64,000 bases of DNA, taken from positions 30,980,614 to 31,044,613 of the forward strand of contig OX411547.1 in assembly GCA_948146395.1 (NCBI GenBank), written 5' to 3'. Of this stretch, positions 1-11,899 are shown piece after piece; the stretch's first letter is position 1, and the number at the start of each line of letters is the position of its first letter. The position numbers and the translations under genes were made by a program. Below the pieces are notes generated by a model. The model was not told the DNA's origin, did not search any database, and worked only from the letters and a program-made list of their open reading frames with translations. Source of the stretch: Fragum whitleyi (lineage: Eukaryota; Mollusca; Bivalvia; Cardiida; Cardiidae).

Positions 1-660
1 TTCTTTATTTGTCCTCACAGTCTAAGTCAGGGGCATTTTGTATTTGTCCTCACAGTCTTGATTGGGGGCAGTTTGTATTTGCTCTCAAAGTCTAGATCAG
101 GGGGTATTTTGTTTTTTTCCTCACAGTCCAGATCAGGGACATTTTGTATTTGTCCTCAATGTCTAGATCAGAGGCGTTTTATATTTGTCCTCACAGTCTA
201 GATCAGGGGCATTTTGTGTTTGTCCTCACAGTCTAGATCAGGGGCATTTTGTGTTTGTCCTCACAGTCTAGATCAGAGGCATTTTGTATTTGTCCTCTCA
301 GTCCAGTTCAGGGGCATTTTGTGTTTGTCCTCACAGTCTAGATCAGGGGCATTTATTTTCTGTCCTCACAGTCTAGATTTGTCCTCTCAGTTCAGATCAG
401 TGGCATTTTGTATTTGCTCTCAAAGTCTAAATCAGGGGCATTCTTTAGTTGTCCTCGGAATCTAGATTGGGGGCATTTTGTATTTGTTCTCACAGTCTAG
501 ATTTGGGGCATTTTGTATTTATTCTCACAGTCTAGATCAGGGTCATTTTGTATATTACCTCACAGTCTAGATTTGGGGCATTTTGTATTTGTCCTCACGG
601 TCTAGATAAGGGTTATTTTGTAAATATCATCATAGTCTAGATTGGGGGCATGTAGCATTT
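1..660. repeat. 35-bp minisatellite (about 19 copies)
   Basis: Tandem repeats with a 35-bp period, seen exactly between 186 and 221, carrying TCCTCACAGTCTAGATCAGG followed by GGCATTTTGT. Copies drift towards the right (TTGGGGGC and other variants). The left end is cut by the window. Short open frames here are only the repeat read in translation. Confidence 0.93.
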
Positions 661-971
661 GTTCTCACTTCAAAGCCTATAACAACCTTTATTTTCAACC
701 CTTCTTAGGCTGTTCATGACATATTTCTTCTTTTACACAAACATTTGGCTGATAGTGTAGACTGAGACTAACCTGCACAGACATGCAGTCTGATCCTTAG
801 GCTTTTATTGCTGCTTTCTACATGATTATCATTGGAAATACTGAGCCAGACTTGTTGAAATGTTAAAAAATGGCAATTTTATTTTAACAATATTTAAATT
901 AAGCAGAGTAAGAGTCGAGTCTCAGGCAGACCATTGGCAAATAGAAGACTTGAATATGGATGTGATATAAT
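661..971. other. Intergenic or upstream sequence with a MITE-like fragment
   Basis: No gene is visible. Bases about 745-805 hold a stretch (GCACAGACATGCAGTCTGAT) that also occurs inside the TIR MITE at 6351-6596 and near 52200, so this is probably a diverged MITE remnant. Confidence 0.4.
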
Positions 972-1851
972 TTTTAGCTCCACTGGCTGAAAGCCACTGG
1001 GGCTATTGTCATGGCGTTGTGTCCGTCGTGCGTCCGTCCGTACGTGCGTCCGTGCGTCCGTGCGTCCGGTCGTAAACTTTTTCTTTAAAAATCTTCTCCT
1101 CAGAAACTACTGGATGGATTTCAACCAAACTTCACAGAAATGATCCTTGGGTGACCCTCTTTCAAAGTTGTTCAAGAAATTTTGATCCAATGAAAAACAT
1201 GGATTTAATGGGCGTGGCTAATTTCCAAATATGGTAAAAAGTGACTTTTCTCAGGTTCTAACAGATGGATATCAACCAAATTTTACATGAATGATCCTTG
1301 GGTGACCCTTTATCAGTCTACCAAAAATTATTGTGATTGGATGAAAAATATGTATTTTATGGGCGGAGGTCATTCCTCTATATGTTATACAGTGCAAACT
1401 TTGAAAATCATTTTCTCAGAATCCAACTGATGGATATCAACCAAATTTTACATGAATGATCCTTGGGTGACCCTTTATCAGTCTACCAAAAATTATTGTG
1501 ATCGGATGAAAAATATGTATTTTATGGGCGGAGGTCATTTCTCTATTTGTTATATAGTGCAAACTTTGAAAATCATTTTCTCAGAATCTAAATGATGGAT
1601 ATCAATCAAACTTCATTAGTATGATCCTCGGGTGATCCATTATCATTCAGCCAAAAATTATTGTGATTTGAAGAAAAATATGTCCTTTATGGGCGGAGAT
1701 CTCTATATATGTTATAATAGTGGAAAATTTGAAAATCTTTTCAACATCAGTAGAAGCCAAAATATCTAAAAATCTAGTCAAAACTTAGATTTGCTATTAC
1801 AAGAAATTCAAGCCTGTGGAGCGACACAAGCCATTCATGGCTTTCTAGTTT
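972..1851 (+). mobile_element. Pearl/HINE-like element, AGCTCCACTGG head type
   Basis: Starts in a T run with a hairpin head (AGCTCCACTGGCTGAAAGCC then CACTGGGGCT), followed by a CCGT/GCGT microsatellite at about 1020-1070. The body is four imperfect monomers of about 180 bp, each with an AACCAAATTTTACATGAATG-like box. The tail GTGGAGCGACACAAGCC inverts the head and ends in the hairpin AAGCCATTCATGGCTT plus CTAGTTT. Known pearl elements have an ACGG microsatellite, tandem core and terminal hairpins; assignment to that family is by architecture. No coding capacity is seen, so it is non-autonomous. Confidence 0.75.
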
Positions 1852-2104
1852 ATGGACCATTGGAGTTCTGGTAATAATCTAGAATAAATGAAATGGAATT
1901 GTTTAGACACAAATGGGCCAAATTTCAAAGAATTCTGTCTCTTTCAAATTACTCAACTGTTTGTTCAAATGTCCCGCAACTGTCAAATTGATTGTTATAT
2001 TGGAATATACAAAATTCTCCTTTTAGACTCTATTCAAATTGAATAAAAGTTCTGTAATCAGAAAATTTACTGTATAAATCCCATTTAGAGGGGTCAGTGC
2101 AAAA
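1852..2104. other. Unannotated AT-rich sequence
   Basis: I see no gene, repeat boundary or structured element here. Confidence 0.4.
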
Positions 2105-2182
2105 ATAATTGTATGTACCTATATATGTATTGGTATGTACCTATATATGTATAGGTATGTACCTATATGTATAGGTACTAAC
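2105..2182. repeat. 22-bp tandem repeat, about 3.5 copies
   Basis: GTATGTACCTATATATGTAT recurs three times with a 20-22 bp period. It is a simple local tandem repeat. Confidence 0.85.
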
Positions 2183-2454
2183 AACAAGTTTGTACTCAAC
2201 ACTCAATTTATGATAAGTTCATACTCAAAATGGAAAAAAATGTATTTTTGCATCTTTTATACATTTGCATCCTTGGGTTGTTTGTCAAAATGTTTGAAAA
2301 CTGTTTGTAACTTTGCTCTAACTGTCTCTAAAAAACTAAAATTAGGGAGGGCATTTTAATAGAAGAAATATGGAATTTATTCATTTTTACAAAGTTTTCT
2401 GATTTTTTTTTATTATCTTGCTTGGCTTCTTGATGCAGAATGTGTGTAATTGTA
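2183..2454. other. No gene seen
   Basis: AT-rich unique-looking sequence. A 74-codon open frame crosses it (2135-2359), but it starts inside the 22-bp repeat and has no recognisable domain. Confidence 0.35.
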
Positions 2455-3578
2455 GTATCCAGGTCATACTCCTGAAAGAGCCACAATTGTCTCAAGGTCA
2501 TACTTCTGATAGAGCCACTGTAGTCTCTAGATTATACTCCCCATTCAGCCACTGTATTCTCTAGGTTAACCACCTGATTGAGTCACTGTAGTCTGAAGGA
2601 CATACTAGCGTTTGAGCCACTGTAGTCTCTAGAATATACTATTGATTGAGTCACTGTAGAATCAATGACATACTCCTAATAGAGCTACTGTAATCTGAAG
2701 TTCATACTCCGAATCTAGCCACTGTAGTTGTAAGATCATACTCCTAATTTAGCTGCTGTAATCTCTAGATTATACTCCTGATAGAGCTACTGAAGCCTCC
2801 AGGTCCAACTCCTTATTGAGTAAGTGAAGTTTCAAAAATCATACTCCTGATAGAACTACTGACTACCATAGTCTCTAGGTCATACACCAATTTAGCCACT
2901 ATAGTTTTATGATCATACTCCTGATTGTGCCACTTTAGTCTCTAGGTTATATCCTGAAAGAGCTTCTGAAGTCTCTAGGTTATATTCAAAACGAGCCACT
3001 GTGATTGTAAGATCATACTCCTAATAGAGCTACTGTAGTCTCTAGGTTATACTCCTGATTGAGCTACTGTAGTCTTAAAGGCATACTCCAAAAAGAGTCT
3101 CTGATTGAGACTTTATAGTCTCTAGGTCATTCTCCTGAAAGAGCTGCTGAAGTGTCAAGTTCATAGTCCTGAAAGAGTCACTGTTGTCTTGATATACTCC
3201 TGATAGAGCCACTGTAATCCCAAGGTCATACTCCTGATAGAGCCACTGTAATCTCAATGTCATACTCCTGATAGAGCCTCTACAATCTCAAGGTCATACT
3301 CCTGAAAGAGTCATTGTAATCTCAAGCTCATGCTCCTGATAGAGCCACTGTAATCTCAAGGTCATTTTCCTGAAAGAGCCATTGTTATCTCAAGTTCATA
3401 CTCCTGATGGTGTCACTGTAATCTCAAGGTCATGCTTCTGATAGAGCCACTGTAATCCCAATTTCATACTCCTGATAGTGCCACTGTAATATCAAGGTCA
3501 TGCTCCTGATAGAGCCACTGTAATCTCAAGGTCATGCTCCTGATAGAGCAATTGTAGTCTCTAGGTCATACTCCTTGT
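2455..3578. repeat. 34-bp minisatellite (about 33 copies)
   Basis: Tandem units of 34 bp (checked between 3222 and 3256) with consensus TCATACTCCTGATAGAGCCA followed by CTGTAATCTCAAGG. Units from 3180 to 3560 are the most uniform; the left half is more diverged, as expected for an ageing array edge. There are no unique spacers, so it is not CRISPR-like. Confidence 0.93.
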
Positions 3579-4471
3579 TGCTCAACAGCTTTGAATCAAA
3601 GCAACTTGAAATTTGGTATGAAGTTTTAGATATATGCCCCTTTCCAAATTCAGGTCTGCCTCAGCAACTTTTATTCACAGCATTTTGAAACTTGGTTTGG
3701 TTTTTCAGATGAATGTTCTATTTGTTACTAAGAGAATTCAGGTCCGTCTCAGCAACTTTATTTCACAGCAACATCTGACCTCTGTTTGATATGTCGCTTT
3801 CTGAAATCAGGTCCCTTTGGTGCCTTCTTCCTGTTTTATGACTTAATTCATTTTTGGACTTTCAGTGGTACAATGAAGTTTTTTGTTGCATCTATGAAAT
3901 ACAACAACTTGAACTTAGTATGATGTAAATTAATTGAAATTGTGGTATTTCATCAATTTCATAGCTTTATTGAAATTCTCCTATTATGTTTTTTTGTATC
4001 CTACAGAAAGGATCCACATTCATGCTCCTTAACTTTGGGAAAGGCCCTGTCTGTGATAAGCACTTGGCTGGGGGTATGTGCCAGTGTAAGACAGCTCTTG
4101 TTTTCAAAATAGTCCCGACAGCTCTTGTTTTCAAAAGAGTCCCAAGTACCTACAGAATATTCAGGATATTCTGCGCTGTGAGTGAGGATGCAAAAGACTG
4201 TCACAATGTGCAGTCAGTGCAATCATCATTACATATAAATCCGGTAGTTAAACAGGGTTTCAAAGAATGCAGATTTTGAGAGTCTGGGATTCACTAATAA
4301 GTAGCCAGGACCCTTAACCCTTTCCTGTTTTACAAAATTTTGGACCTGTCCAAATTCAAAGGTTTTGCAGACGAAAATTTAAAGTGGATTTAATTTGAAA
4401 AATAACCATTCAGTAGGGTAGTAAATAGTGTGGAAAAAGAAGAAATTTCTTGTCAGAAGCAATTTCTTCTT
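3579..4471. other. Non-coding stretch with two small internal duplications
   Basis: Two loosely related segments near 3640-3780 share TTCAGGTC(T/C)G(C/T)CTCAGCAAC. A 27-bp unit (GACAGCTCTTGTTTTCAAAA plus 7 bases) is duplicated in tandem at 4090-4143. No gene is seen. Confidence 0.6.
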
Positions 4472-5710
4472 TTTAGCTCACCTGAGCACGAAGTGCTCAA
4501 GGTGAGCTATTGGGATCGTAGAATGTCCGTCGTCCGTCATCCGTCGTCAGTCGTGCGTCGTCCATAATTTCTTTAAACATCTTCTCCTCCTAAACCAGTG
4601 GGCCAATCTTGATGAAACTTGGCAGGGATGTTCCTTGGGTCAAGCTCTACCAAAGTTGTTCAAATAAATGAAATCCACCCTTAACTTTCCCTTTACCCTT
4701 AACAAAAAGGGTGAAAATATGAAAATCTTTAAAAATCTTCTTCTCTGAAACCAGAAGGCAGACAGCTTTCATATTTGGTATGTAGTGGACCTCTACCAAG
4801 TTTGTTCATATCAAGACCCTGGGGTGATATTTGGGCTTTGTCCGGGCCCAACCCTTTTTACATAGAATCAAAGAGCGAAAATCTTTACAAATCTTCTTCT
4901 CTGAAACCAGATGGCAGACAGCTTTCATATTTTGTATATAGCATCACCTAGTGGGCCTCTACCAAGTTTGTTCATTTCAAGACCCTTGGGTCATATTTTG
5001 GCTTTGCACAGGTGCATCCCTTTATCTCTTATGAGCACGAAGGGTAAAAAAACGAAAATCTTCAAAAATCTTCTTCTATGAAACCAGAAGGCAGACAGCT
5101 TTCATATTTGGTATGTAGCATCAACTAGTAGACCTCTACCAAGTTTGTTCATATCAAGACCCTAGGATCATATTTGGGCTCAACCCGGGCGCAACCCTTT
5201 TTACATAGAATCAAAGAGCAAAAATCTTTTAAAATCTTCTTTAATCCAAACCAGAGGACACACTGCCTTCATTTTTGGTATGTAGCATCATCTAGTGGGC
5301 CCCTACCAAGTTTGTTCATATCAAGACCCTTGGGTCATATTTGGGCACCACCCGGGGGCATCCCTTTCAGCTCATCTGAGCACGATGGGTGAAAATAGGA
5401 AAACCTTCAAAAATCTTCTTCTCTGAAACCAGAAGGCAGACAGCTTTCATAATTAATATGTAGCATCATCTTATGGACCTCTTTCAAGTTTGTTCATATC
5501 AAGACCCTGGGGTCACATTTGGGGTCCACCCGGGTGCATCCCTTTTTACATAGAATCAAAGAGCAAAAAGGCATATCTGTCTTGCTCTTCGCTGAAAACG
5601 TTCCATGGTATTTATCTTCTTTTTGACATCTGCCTATCTAATTAATGTGAAGTCCCAGGGGTCAAAGAGACTCAGGTGAGCGATCTAGGACCATCTTGGT
5701 CCTCTTGTTT
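4472..5710 (+). mobile_element. Pearl/HINE-like element, AGCTCACCTGAGCAC head, 'AGGCAGACAGC' core
   Basis: The head is a near-perfect hairpin (AGCTCACCTGAGCAC, GAA loop, GTGCTCAAGGTGAGCT). A CCGTCGTCCGTC-type microsatellite follows at 4526-4562. The core consists of about six monomers of 150-170 bp centred on CAGAAGGCAGACAGCTTTCA and ACCAAGTTTGTTCATATCAA. The tail CAGGTGAGCGATCTAGGACC inverts the head; the terminal hairpin is AGGACCATCTTGGTCCT, ending CTTGTTT. A second copy of this subfamily lies inverted at 29079-30686. Confidence 0.78.
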
Positions 5711-5818
5711 CACAATGTTTTCTCAATCATAAAATCACAGGCAAGTAAAAAGCAGGGATTAGACAGCAAAAGGTTAAAACTATCTGATGTGAATCCCTAG
5801 GACCCTCTAGGGATCAGC

Positions 5819-5869
5819 TTCAGAAAAGAATTGAAGACTGTTTAAAACAGTCTTCAATTCTTTCCTGAA
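5819..5869. repeat. Perfect short palindrome
   Basis: GAATTGAAGACTG faces CAGTCTTCAATTC across a TTTAAAA centre, and pairing extends outwards (CTTCAGAAAA against TTTCCTGAAG). It would form a stem of about 23 bp. Function unknown; it may be a snap-back MITE remnant. Confidence 0.8.
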
Positions 5870-6350
5870 GTCATGTGCCACCAAAAGCCAACTTACATTT
5901 AATACTGTCTTTAAAGCTCTAAATTCACATAAAAATTAGTTTAGAGCGTAAAGGAAATTGTCTACACCTTCAGCAGGGACCCTAATACTTTTAGAAAAGA
6001 CTCCTCAGTTTCCCAATTATTGAGTAATTTTGACCCCATTTTTTTGAAGTCAGACTAAAACCCTGGTTTGATCATTGTAGTAGCACAATGAATTGCAGTA
6101 GGAAAGCAATCTATCTCCATAGAAAGACAGTAGAATTGCAACAAGTGCAAACGAGTGCCTTTGAATTGCTATATATAAATGACATGAACCCACTGATTTT
6201 CTGTTTTCTCCCCTAAATATATGAACATTTTCTGGTGAACCCCCTTCAATCTGCACAGTATAGGGGTCATCTAGCTTGCCACAGACCCTTAAATACTACT
6301 GCTTCTCACATTCAAATTTTAAATGCAGGACTAAAAGTTACTATACAGCT
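5870..6350. other. No gene seen
   Basis: AT-rich non-coding sequence without a repeat I could relate to another part of the window. Confidence 0.35.
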
Positions 6351-6596
6351 TAACCCTTGTCATGCTGAATAAATTTTGGCTAAACATTTCCATCAAAATC
6401 AAAGGGCAAAAAGCACTGAGTGTACAAACTGTAGGTCAATTTTTATTTGAAAAACTTAATCTATTGGCAATTCTGGTTTGAAAGTGAGAAACAGGTGGTG
6501 TAGACTAACATCAGACTGCACATATGTGCAGACTGATGCTTGTCTATAGCTCCTGCCAAAGCAGGAATATTCCGGGGTCAGCATGACAAGGGTTAA
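6351..6596. mobile_element. TIR MITE, copy 1 (246 bp)
   Basis: Terminal inverted repeats TAACCCTTGTCATGCTGA and TCAGCATGACAAGGGTTA bound a 246-bp non-coding element. Its interior carries the palindrome GCACATATGTGC and a GCTCCTGCCAAAGCAGGA hairpin. A near-identical copy is at 21458-21700, and diverged relatives are near 8182, 18436 and 49070. The TIRs imply mobilisation in trans by a DNA transposase, which is not encoded here. Confidence 0.85.
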
Positions 6597-7945
6597 AACA
6601 GTGAGAATATTTAGTTGATCGAAAGAAATGTATATCTCAAGCATAGAGCTTTTTAAAGATGGAATTTGCAGGAGGTGATGTGATAAACAATCTTTTTTGT
6701 AATGCATCCATATATCATTGCTTGTTTTGTATGCAGTGATAGATTGTATTGACTAGAATTTCAACAGGATATATTTTGGTTAATTGAACATATGTCTTTT
6801 ATCCATTGAATTTACATGAATTTTACATCTATCCTTTAATGTTCAAAATTAATTTGTACAGACATGCAAATTTTAAACAAATTGTATGCCATGGATAAAT
6901 AGAGATAAACATGGAACTGTTTCCAAAGCCTATAATAGATTCCCCCTAAAATGTTTAAAATTCAGATGTTTTGAAAATAACTGATAATTTGAAATAACAT
7001 TCTGTTCAGTTATCACATATTAAATTTTGAGAATCCTGTTTCTGCAGCATGGCATTTGAATTAACAGATCAAATCATTTTATCCCAAAGACAGCCGAAAC
7101 ATTTGAAAATGCTTGAATTTGATGCAGTTCTTCGGTTTGTAAAATCAAAAGCAAGATGGTGCAAAGTTTTACGAACAGAATTAATTAGATAACCTGTTTG
7201 AAATTGTATTTTCGATCCATTTTTTCTTGGAATCCTATGGTAGTAGGCAGTAAAAGATCAGGAAATTGGATGAGAGATGGTAAAAATTGCGTTGAAAAAA
7301 TGTTATCTAAACTTAATAACCCTATAATTACATCAATGATAATAATCTTTCTCCGGTGTAACATGCAAAAAAAACAGATGTAATATTAATCTGTATCACA
7401 GGTATACGGTGTGATTATTAACCTGGCATGACGTTGCTTAGCTGTTATTCTGCATTATTATTAACCTGGGATGGTGTGACTGCGCTGTGAGTGTAATTGG
7501 TGAGTTTTCATTTCACTATTTAGGGTTATCTCTGTGAGGGTAATTGGTGAGATATCATTTCAATATTTAGGGTTATTGTCATTGGTCAGCAAAGATCATT
7601 AATAAATTTAAATAACAGTAGCCTTAAACCAAAAGGTTTGTTTGCTAAGCAAAAGTGAAACATTTCACATGGTTGTGTTACCAAAACCTCATAACTTCAG
7701 CTTGTCTATAGTTAGATGTTAACCATATAATTACATCAATTTCCTCTATCATTGGTCAATCATGAAGACCATGTAAATGATATTAAACTTAATTTAGAGA
7801 AGATTCATTAGGTCTTAAAAATCAATTAAAAAAGGCTTTTTGAAGAAACTTAAGTTGGTTCTCAAAAAAAAAAAATGCGCAGAAAGTGCAGGGGTGCAGG
7901 GTGCTATTATTATATTAAATACATTACTCTATGTGGAGGGTCATG
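6597..7945. other. AT-rich non-coding sequence
   Basis: No gene is supported. Near 7490-7580 the phrase GGTAATTGGTGAG(T/A)T.TCATTTCA(C/A)TATTTAGGGTTAT occurs twice, 54 bp apart, as a small local duplication. The 61-codon frame at 7198-7383 shows no domain. Confidence 0.4.
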
Positions 7946-7997
7946 GCAAAACTATTGTAAGTGCCTATATATTTATGGGCACTTACAATCGTTTTGC
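7946..7997. repeat. Short foldback hairpin, GTAAGTGCC type
   Basis: GCAAAACTATTGTAAGTGCC pairs with GGGCACTTACAATCGTTTTGC across an AT-rich loop. It belongs to a dispersed family of 50-76 bp hairpins in this window (also at 11295, 14281, 17056, 18254, 37914, 39024, 39857, 41073 and 41708). Confidence 0.85.
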
Positions 7998-9083
7998 ACA
8001 GAACCGTTGATCTAGCTCTGGATAAATCTGTTAGACTAATCAGCATTTTGGTGTATTTATCATTACTGTATGATATTGCTGCAGATTTTTTTTGTGATAC
8101 ATTATTACAGATAAAAGGATCCAATCAAAATTTTATATAGTCACAATTATATTGTTGAAGCCTCTGTGACGACAAAAGTTTAACCCTTGTCATACTGAAT
8201 CCTGAATAATTTCAACTTTAGCAGGAGGTATAGACAAAGTACAAACATTTATGTTTTTAATTTTGCGAGCTTATGTGTAGTTTGTTGATGTTCTTTCTTT
8301 TGTACTCTAAAATTTTTGAAAGTCTAAAATTTAAGGCAAGCAAACAAATAAAAATTGGCAGCATAAAAGTCCACCAAACTTAACTCAGGATATCTTCATA
8401 TGCAATGATGGTTTTCTTAAACCGCTCAACTTACCGAAATAAACAACAAAACTGATTTGTCCTTTGTTAATCTTGATGGACTATAACTAAATGTTTTTAA
8501 ATCGGGCTGTGAAGCCCGAATTTATATATCGTCGGCTCAGTTCTATAAGGACGTATATGCCAATTTCAATGTTTTCTTTTATTGCGTTTTCGCACACATA
8601 TGATATTCCCACGTCTTTTGCGAAGATGCTGGACCTGAAAGCTAATCGTATCCCCCCAAAAAAGCTTCATGGACTTGTAAGATACGTCATATTCGCACCG
8701 GAAGTGGTCGAAAAGTGAAGTTCGAAAATGACGTATTGACAAATTTGATAATTGTTCATGTTTCCTTATGATAAAAGTTTATTTTAAAAGATCAGTTTGA
8801 AAAAGAACACAACCTTTACCAAGGCCAGATTATTCGCGTGTCTCAGTTGCATACATAAAAATTGTTATATGCGTTTTTCACTTTTTTCGAGAAACGTCTC
8901 ACCCAACGGCTTTCGGGGTCTCGTATGCACCCGAAAAGATTTTTTTACAGGCGATTTGTCCTATATCTTATATAACATCAAATTTACTAAGTTTTTTTCA
9001 TGCATTTATCTTTTATGCCTTTTTTGTATATACGGCATTTTGTACCGTAAAAATTAAGTGAAAAAATGACGTACTTGACGATT
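7998..9083. other. Non-coding sequence with slightly higher CpG content
   Basis: Holds a MITE-like 5' end near 8182 (TTTAACCCTTGTCATACTGA). A short palindrome, TCGGGCTGTGAAGCCCGA, lies near 8502. The phrase TTCTATAAGGACG (about 8542) reappears inverted at about 10503-10520. Open frames at 8491-8718 and 8797-9057 match no family I recognise. Confidence 0.4.
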
Positions 9084-10325
9084 TTTTAGCTCCACTGGCC
9101 GAAGGCCAGCGAGCTATTGTCATGGCGGAGTGTCCGTCGTGCGTCCGTCCGTCCGTCCGTCCGTCCGTCCGTCCGTAAACTTTTTCTTTAAACATCTTCT
9201 CCTACCAAACCAATGGGCGGATTTTAACGAAACTTGGTAGAAATGATCCTTGGGTGGTCCCCTTCTTAAATTGTTCAAAGAATTTTGATTGGCCCCCAAA
9301 TATGGGCGTGGCAGGGCGTGGCATTTTTTCACTCTGAAATCTTTAAAAATCTTCTCCTCCCAAACCATGGGGCCGATTTAAATGAAACTTTACCAGAATG
9401 TTCCTTGGGTGACCCTTTACTAAAATTGTTCAAGAAATTTTGATTAGCCCATAAATATGGGCGTGGCAGGGCGGGGCTTATTTTGACCCCAAAATCTTTG
9501 AACGACATCTCCGCCTGAACCACTGGGCTGATTTCAATGAAACTTTACCAGAATGTTCCTTGGGTGACCCTTTACTTAAATTGTTAAAAAAAATTTGATT
9601 GGTCCATAAATATGGGCGTGGCAGGGCGGGCTTATTTTGAGCCCGAAATCTTTGAACGACATCTCCTCCTTAACCACTGGGCCGATTTCAATGAAACTTT
9701 ATCAGAATGTTCCTTGGGTGACCCTTTACTTAAATTGTTAAAAAAAATTTGATTGGTCCATAAATATGGGCGTGGCAGGGCGGGCTTATTTTGAGCCCGA
9801 AATCTTTGAACGACATCTCCTCCAGAATCACTGGGCCGATTTCAATGAAACTTTATCAGAATGTTCCTTGGGTGACCCTTTACTTAAATTGTTAAAAAAA
9901 TTTTGATTGGTCCATAAATATGGGAGTGGCAGGGTGGGGCTATTTTGAGCCAGAAATCTTTGAACGACATCTCCTCCTAAACCATTCGGCCGATTTCAAT
10001 GAAACTTTAACAGAAAGTTCCTTGGGTGACCATTTACTTAAATTGTTCAAGAAATTTTGATTGGACTAAAAATATAGGCGTGGCAGGGCGGGGCCTATTT
10101 TGAACCCGAAATTTTCAAATGACATTTTCTCCTGAACAACCTGGCTGATTTCAATGAAACTTTACCACAATGTTCCTTGAGTGTCTCTTTTCAAAATTCA
10201 TTACTAAATAGGTCTTAGGAGATTTTGGAGTGTTAATGTATTCATTTAAAGTAAGCTTTATTTAATGAAAGTCTAAAGATTTTAAAGCCAGTGGAGCGAT
10301 ACAGGCCCTCTTGGGCCTCTTGTTT
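9084..10325 (+). mobile_element. Pearl/HINE-like element, AGCTCCACTGG head, 'GGGCCGATTTCAATG' core
   Basis: The head hairpin AGCTCCACTGGCCGAAGGCC is followed by a long pure CCGT repeat (9139-9175). The core is about six monomers of roughly 155 bp carrying GATTTCAATGAAACTTTACC then AGAATGTTCCTTGGGTGACC, with GGGCGTGGCAGGGCGGG between. The tail CCAGTGGAGCGATACAGG inverts the head; the terminal hairpin is GGCCCTCTTGGGCC, ending CTTGTTT. The same core appears in the element at 47171-47721 behind the other head type. Confidence 0.78.
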
Positions 10326-10896
10326 GTTGATTTTCTTAAATAACTCATTATAGAGACAAAATTTAATATTTATGACGACAGATAATATATTTAGTGATTC
10401 GATTTAAAATGTTTTCGACCAGAATAGTTGTACCAGTGTTAATAGGTAAAAAAGATATTAAGTTTTTTCCTTCTCCTGAAAAGTAGGCTTTTCCCGGGTT
10501 CGTCCTTATAGAACGAAGCCGAAGATATACCGTTTTCCAGAAATCCAATCTGTTGGACACACTACATTTTTACCTTTATCTTCTGAGCAATGTGTTCGAG
10601 CCAAACTATGTGTTTTTAAACACCGAAGAAACAGTCTTTTCAGTCACAAACTTTTTTTTATCTTATTTACTTTTGCGACAAATAAAGAAGAGGCTGATAC
10701 AAAATTTGATGTAATTTTCGCTTTTAGAAATTACCAGTTAGTATTTTCAGTGTTTATAACAAGATTTTTGGTTAAGAAATGGAGTTGAAACGTACAATAG
10801 GTTAACTGTATAATAAATTTGTAACAGTTACAATCTGTCTCTATATAAATGCTTCCCTCAGGCATTAGATTGATGCCGGTTCTACCCCCTTGACGT
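10326..10896. other. No gene seen
   Basis: AT-rich sequence. Bases about 10500-10545 contain an inverted relative of the 8535-8560 stretch, the only structure noticed. Confidence 0.35.
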
Positions 10897-10972
10897 CTGA
10901 CGGTATAGCACAGTTGGTAGCATGTTGGATAATCAATCTTAGTTGAACTGGGTTCAGTCCCAAGCTGAATGG
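10897..10972 (+). repeat. tRNA-like sequence, probable degraded SINE head
   Basis: TAGCACAGTTGGTAGCA resembles an RNA polymerase III box A and GGGTTCAGTCCC a box B, about 35 bp apart, so the spacing fits a tRNA-derived head. The acceptor stem does not pair, so it is not a functional tRNA. No target duplication was identified. Confidence 0.5.
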
Positions 10973-11294
10973 AAATTTTTTGTGACATATCTCTCAAGTT
11001 GAGTGGATATAATTCTGTAAACCCCAGTTGGATGAGCTGGCGATGCCCTCGAAAAGATGGAGTGTTAAGACAAAAAACTCACAATTTGAGCAACTATTTT
11101 ACCAACTTGTCCAAATTTGAGCCCTTTTGAATGACGAACTGTTGAACTATCCCAGCCTCTCAATGATGCCCAATTTACAGTGCTGACAGCACTTTGATTG
11201 AATAAGCAGTAACTCACACTTTTGAAACCATTATCTGCTGTTGAAGTACATGCTCAAGGTAACCTTCTAAGTTTGCCTGTGATGTCTCTCATGT
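10973..11294. other. No gene seen
   Basis: Possibly the body of the SINE whose head precedes it, but no second copy is present in the window to test this. Confidence 0.3.
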
Positions 11295-11370
11295 CGATGG
11301 CTCAGCGTGAAACGGTTGTAACTCCCTATATGTTTATAGGGAGTTACCACCGTTTTACGCTGAGCCATCG
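11295..11370. repeat. Perfect foldback hairpin, GATGGCTCAG type (76 bp)
   Basis: CGATGGCTCAGCGTGAAACGG and its inverted partner ending CGCTGAGCCATCG enclose the GTAACTCCC/GGGAGTTAC inner stem; the loop is TATATGTTTATA. Nearly every base pairs. The 18254-18329 copy shares both the ends and the inner stem, and 33939-33977 holds just the right arm. Confidence 0.9.
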
Positions 11371-11899
11371 AATTGTGTTGTTACAGTTGTCTGTCATCAA
11401 CATTTATGTTGTAGAAACTCTGTCGGCTTCTTTTTATACAATCAACCTAAAATTGGCCAGAATGATTGGTTTGATTGACTCTTGTACAAGTTTGAAAATT
11501 AGTTCAATATTGGTCAAAAACTAAATGGTCACTAGGTAAAATCTTGATAAACTTTGTAGATCACATTTTTAAGTTTTGCCCAACGGCAAGCATTTCCTTT
11601 AATGTTTTACAGACCGTCTGACAATCAACAAAGTAACAGACAATTTATGTACAGAATTGATTACTTCTATCAGCTTGTCACTGGTGCTGTTTATCAATGA
11701 CAGGGCTATTAGGCTCAATTCATATCAGGGGTTCAATACAAAGTTTTCTCACTTGTCCTTGGACAAGTTGGTGGCTGAATTAGACTTGAAAATTAATTTT
11801 TCAAATTTTCAGTTATCCTTTCTCTGAAATAAAGATACTTTGCATGTGGAGAAAGATCTACATTTTATATGGCCTTCGAAAGATGGGAAGTATTATGGG
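11371..11899. other. Non-coding sequence with a CTTGTCC/GGACAAG palindrome
   Basis: CACTTGTCCTTGGACAAGTTG at about 11752-11772 is a short palindrome shared with 34660 and 34926. No gene is seen. The 100-codon frame starting at 11222 simply runs through the hairpin. Confidence 0.4.

Noticed and set aside
214..465. 83-codon open frame rich in repeated CLSSQSRSGAF-like peptide
   Set aside because: It is the 35-bp minisatellite in translation; 35 is not a multiple of three and the peptide changes frame between units.
1..3578. CRISPR-like regular arrays (35-bp and 34-bp periods)
   Set aside because: The units are directly adjacent with no unique spacers, diverge gradually and lie in a eukaryotic intron-bearing sequence; they are minisatellites.
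5174..5392. 72-codon frame MGSTRAQPFLHRIK…, with a relative at 29407-29625
   Set aside because: Both are the same stretch of the pearl-like core in two copies of the element; the frame is not kept in the other monomers.
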